A stretch of 10,787 bases of DNA from Fragilaria radians (Eukaryota > Bacillariophyta > Fragilariophyceae > Fragilariales > Fragilariaceae). Below are positions 8,505 to 10,787 of this stretch, in pieces. The position numbers and the translations under genes were made by a program. Location of the stretch: positions 67,793 to 78,579 of the forward strand of contig CAAAJI010000303.1 in the NCBI GenBank assembly GCA_900642245.1, written 5' to 3'. The notes under the pieces were generated by a model, which saw only the letters and a program-made list of their open reading frames with translations, did not search any database and was not told the DNA's origin. Numbering within the stretch: the stretch's first letter is position 1; each line of letters opens with the position of its first letter.

Positions 8505-9985
8505 ATGGCGCCAACAGCATCAAAAAGGAAATTGCGCTCAAGAGCAACTGGTTGAAGCTTTATGGGCTATAAATAACAGCTTGAGACGTCAATACGACCG
8601 AAGTATTAAATGTCCAGTGTTGTTTTTGTGAATTTGGCAGAGATGATAGGCAAAGAAATAAAACAAAGAACCTCAAGTTTTTCAAGAAGCCTTGGCGTTC
8701 AGATAATATGAAGCGCCATGCTGAAGAGCAGAACTCAGTGCGTTATCTTGTATACAAAAGCTGAATAGACAGAGTAAACTGGATTACTTTAAGGAAATGG
8801 TAGAGTCAAGACCTCTTGCCGCACTGATACGTAATAATCCAGCATCGTCAATGGCTAAAGAGATGATTCTCTTTAATATTTCCAGAGATATTGTGAAAGT
8901 CATTATCCATAAACTGCTATTGGATTATGATCCAGATGATTCTGCTAAAGACAATAATAGGACCACAGAAAATGTCGAAGATCTTTTTACTTTAGTTAAT
9001 GGGGACGATGAAGGGGAAGAATATTATAAAGCATCATGGTCCAACAAACTTCAATTTGCTATGATTGTTTTGTACATATCAGTTGGGATCTTGTTTTGCC
9101 AATGCTCCCAGCTGTCGCTCTATTCAAAAGAAATCACGGGTTCGGGGGAAATTGGCAACATCAGTGTTGGAAAAGTGATTCAGGTTGCACGATACACATT
9201 TGCATTCAACTTTGAAACTATCCAAAATGTATTGGATCACGTATGGGTGTTTTCGATTGCTATGGATAGAGGGACAAAAGCATCAGTTCCATACCTGGAT
9301 GTACGATTATGGCTTTTTTTGCGTTGTCAGCTTTTCATTATTCACCTTATTGCGTTACCCATGTACAAGAGTCACACTGGAGAAAACACATTCCTACATA
9401 AAAGTAAATTTCTTGATTCAATCTGTCCAAATTGGAAAAAGAAAATGATGAGTGTTTCAATGGATGGAGCATCAAGCATGAATGGAAGACACCAAGGTGC
9501 TGTTACACGCCTCAATGAAGTGTGTTCAGAGGGTTTTTATTGAATTTGGTGTGGTGCTCCGGTCTTACCAAAGAATCTATTGAGTTTCAACAGGGCTCAA
9601 GTTGTTGATTTGGTTGTGGCACAGAGATTACGCTTACTGGAATTGTATACAGAGCATCAGGTTCTTTGTCTAGAAAACGAATTCAAAGAGTTAAAGGCTC
9701 ACATTTATCGGGAGCCCAATTACCGCAAAAATGATTGAGGCCATGGACAACTGCATTTCATTCAATGAAGCATGGAGTATGATTTTAACTTGATATCCTA
9801 ATGTCTGTGATTTTTTTGGTGGACTTGCAAGCACTTTTCCAGGAACCAGCACTGTTGAGTCGGATTTTTCTGTCATTGGATATGAAAAAGACGATTACCG
9901 CACGGCTTTGACTAATTTTTCACTTGAAGGGATCCTGCAATGCAAGCAATTTGACGTTCTGAGAAACATGAACGCCATGTTATAA
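8505..9985 (+). pseudogene. Broken hAT transposase (BED-type zinc finger to dimerisation end)
   Basis: hAT transposases cut and rejoin the element ends as DDE-type nucleases. A likely start is ATG 8505 (MAPTASKRK), soon frameshifted. A BED-like finger follows: CCFCEF (8618-8635) and WRSDNMKRH (8693-8719), with the expected final His replaced by Asn. A frameshift near 8757 leads into the longest piece (8758-9543, KLNRQSKLDY onward), which includes MDRGTKAS (Asp at 9265) and SMDGASSMNG (Asp at 9463), the likely catalytic aspartates. A TGA at 9541 precedes IWCGA, where the CxxH-type motif is split by an insertion of about 40 bp. The middle of the catalytic region, including the usual helical insertion, is largely missing. 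The C-terminal dimerisation part runs from about 9731 (IEAMDNCISF, TGA at 9791, ESDFSVIGYEKD, SLEGILQCKQF) to a TAA ending at 9985. It cannot yield a working transposase. Confidence 0.85.
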
Positions 9986-10068
9986 ACTGAAGTAAGTGTT
10001 TTGTTCTGATTCCTCATTTAATCTAATTTAAGTTTTCAACTTTCCCAGCTATTTGAGGTATTTGAGTA

Positions 10069-10092
10069 ATTTCCCTCAAGTAAATAGGCCTG
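10069..10092 (-). repeat. Right terminal inverted repeat of the hAT element
   Basis: It ends GGCCTG on the plus strand, the mirror of the left end. TTTGAGG-type motifs flank it inside the element at 10052-10058 and 10061-10066. Confidence 0.92.
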
Positions 10093-10100
10093 ACCGCCGT
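10093..10100. repeat. Right target-site duplication of the hAT insertion
   Basis: ACCGCCGT is an exact copy of 8423-8430. Deleting one copy together with the element restores the pre-insertion sequence. Confidence 0.93.
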
Positions 10101-10143
10101 ACGTCCATCTCCAGGGACAGAGTGTACTGGAAAAATCTTCCTC
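10101..10143 (+). promoter_or_regulatory. Remaining 5' flank/5' UTR of the TatD gene
   Basis: These 43 bp, plus the 8-bp duplication, are all that separates the hAT element from the TatD start codon. An in-frame TAA inside the element end (10081-10083) shows that the TatD frame does not extend into it. The original promoter now lies about 1.66 kb further upstream, left of 8430, unless the transcription start is in the remaining short piece or the element supplies one. Confidence 0.5.
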
Positions 10144-10787
10144 ATGATGTCTGTATTATCCACAATTGCCATTTTGTCATCCTCGACTTCATTCTCGTTT
10201 CCAATACATCGATTCTTGTCATCATCGTCATCATCGTCGTCGTTGTTAGTATCGTCTAGATTACGAATGTCATCGTCTACTTCATTTCCTGTTGTTGGTG
10301 TTTCAGGAAACAAATTTATTGATATTGGTGCTAATTTGATGGATGAACGATTTACAGCTGGAATGTATCATGGCAAACAACGTCACGAAACTGACTTTGA
10401 GGCCATCCTAGAACGTGCTGTTAGTGTAGGTCTTTGTCGGATAATCCTTACGGCGGGAACACTATCAGAAAGTCGTGAGGCGATACGATTTGTTCGAGAA
10501 TGGAGAACGAGACAACAACAACAATCTATTGGATCAGAAACATCGACATCCTCCTTACAATTTTCAAATCTTCAACTCCATACGACTGTTGGTGTTCATC
10601 CGACTCGTTGTAATGAATTTTTAGATAATCCTGAATCTCATATTCAGGCTTTGTGTGATGTCATTGATGATGGGATGCAGGATGGTATCGTTGTGGCCGT
10701 GGGTGAGATGGGATTAGATTACGATCGTTTGGAATTTTGTAATCAGGAAACACAACACACATACTTCCAACAGCAACTACAACGACT
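10144..10787 (+). CDS. TatD-family metal-dependent deoxyribonuclease, TATDN1-like (3' end outside window)
   Basis: TatD proteins are TIM-barrel nucleases of the metal-dependent hydrolase superfamily, linked to DNA degradation and repair. The frame from ATG-ATG (10144) stays open for 214 codons to the window edge. The barrel starts at residue 57 with KFIDIGANL, the eukaryotic TATDN1 version that lacks the HxH of bacterial TatD. MYHGKQRHETDFE, a strand ending IILTAGTLSES, GVHPTRC (150-156) and VAVGEMGLDYDR (with the metal-binding Glu at 188) all follow in family order. Residues about 120-145 (Gln-rich, then Ser/Thr-rich) are longer than usual. The first about 50 residues lie outside the fold: a mildly hydrophobic start, TSFSFP, an eight-Ser run and SSRLRM, which suggests an organelle-targeting presequence. 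An internal ATG (10267) would give a nearly bare domain. The family is usually near 300 aa, so roughly half the domain is missing. Confidence 0.88.
   Translation, partial: MMSVLSTIAILSSSTSFSFPIHRFLSSSSSSSSLLVSSRLRMSSSTSFPVVGVSGNKFIDIGANLMDERFTAGMYHGKQRHETDFEAILERAVSVGLCRIILTAGTLSESREAIRFVREWRTRQQQQSIGSETSTSSLQFSNLQLHTTVGVHPTRCNEFLDNPESHIQALCDVIDDGMQDGIVVAVGEMGLDYDRLEFCNQETQHTYFQQQLQR

Larger units (their letters stand above)
8431..10092 (+). mobile_element. hAT-superfamily DNA transposon, complete insertion of 1662 bp
   Basis: The ends are defined exactly by matching terminal inverted repeats that begin CAGGCCTATTTA and by the perfect 8-bp duplication ACCGCCGT on both sides. A CAG start and 8-bp duplication are typical of hAT elements. 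The interior carries a damaged hAT transposase on the plus strand, shorter than expected for the family, so this copy is non-autonomous and would depend on an active relative elsewhere. The clean duplication and well-matched termini indicate that it landed in one piece and that the ends have changed little since. Confidence 0.92.

Noticed and set aside
10023..10313. Minus-strand 96-codon frame with an Asp run
   Set aside because: It is the antisense of the TatD poly-Ser region (TCN repeats read as GAN) and crosses the transposon boundary.

Overview
The window reads as a transposon-rich stretch of a protist nuclear genome, most likely a diatom or another stramenopile. The evidence is a spliceosomal intron (GTAAGT donor, TACTAAC branch site, CAG acceptor), the style of the Ty3/gypsy pol and hAT relics, a small signal-peptide protein of a kind I associate with diatoms, and a eukaryotic-type TatD gene. 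The taxonomic call is inference; no marker gene fixes it. Nothing looks prokaryotic.

Layout: (1) 1-1552, minus strand: the 5' part of an LTR retrotransposon with an uninterrupted Gag reading frame (361 codons, running off the left edge) ending in a CCHC zinc knuckle. It is preceded by a leader and LTR whose U3-like part has five copies of a 14-bp motif. (2) 1553-2481, minus strand: a two-exon gene of unknown family with a clear 158-nt phase-0 intron, decayed by stops and a frameshift and apparently cut at its 3' end by the LTR element. (3) 2482-3054: non-coding, with a 68-bp imperfect tandem duplication. (4) 3055-4881, plus strand: a badly eroded Ty3/gypsy Pol relic (RT, RNase H, integrase) with at least two internal deletions and a damaged RT active site. 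(5) 4882-6446: no gene seen. (6) 6447-7079, plus strand: an intact 210-aa secreted cysteine-containing protein of unknown function. (7) 7080-8422: no convincing gene, but a perfect 13-bp hairpin. (8) 8431-10092: a complete hAT DNA transposon insertion with CAGGCCTATTTA termini and a perfect 8-bp target duplication (ACCGCCGT), carrying a broken transposase. (9) 10144-10787, plus strand: the start of a TatD-family metal-dependent nuclease gene with a Ser-rich N-terminal extension, running off the right edge.

The probable intact coding genes are Gag (partial), the 210-aa secreted protein and TatD (partial). They do not form a pathway or operon. The main story is nested transposon activity: a retroelement with open gag sits in an already decaying gene, and a hAT element has landed 51 bp upstream of the TatD start codon. 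No CRISPR array, tRNA, rRNA or defence system was seen.
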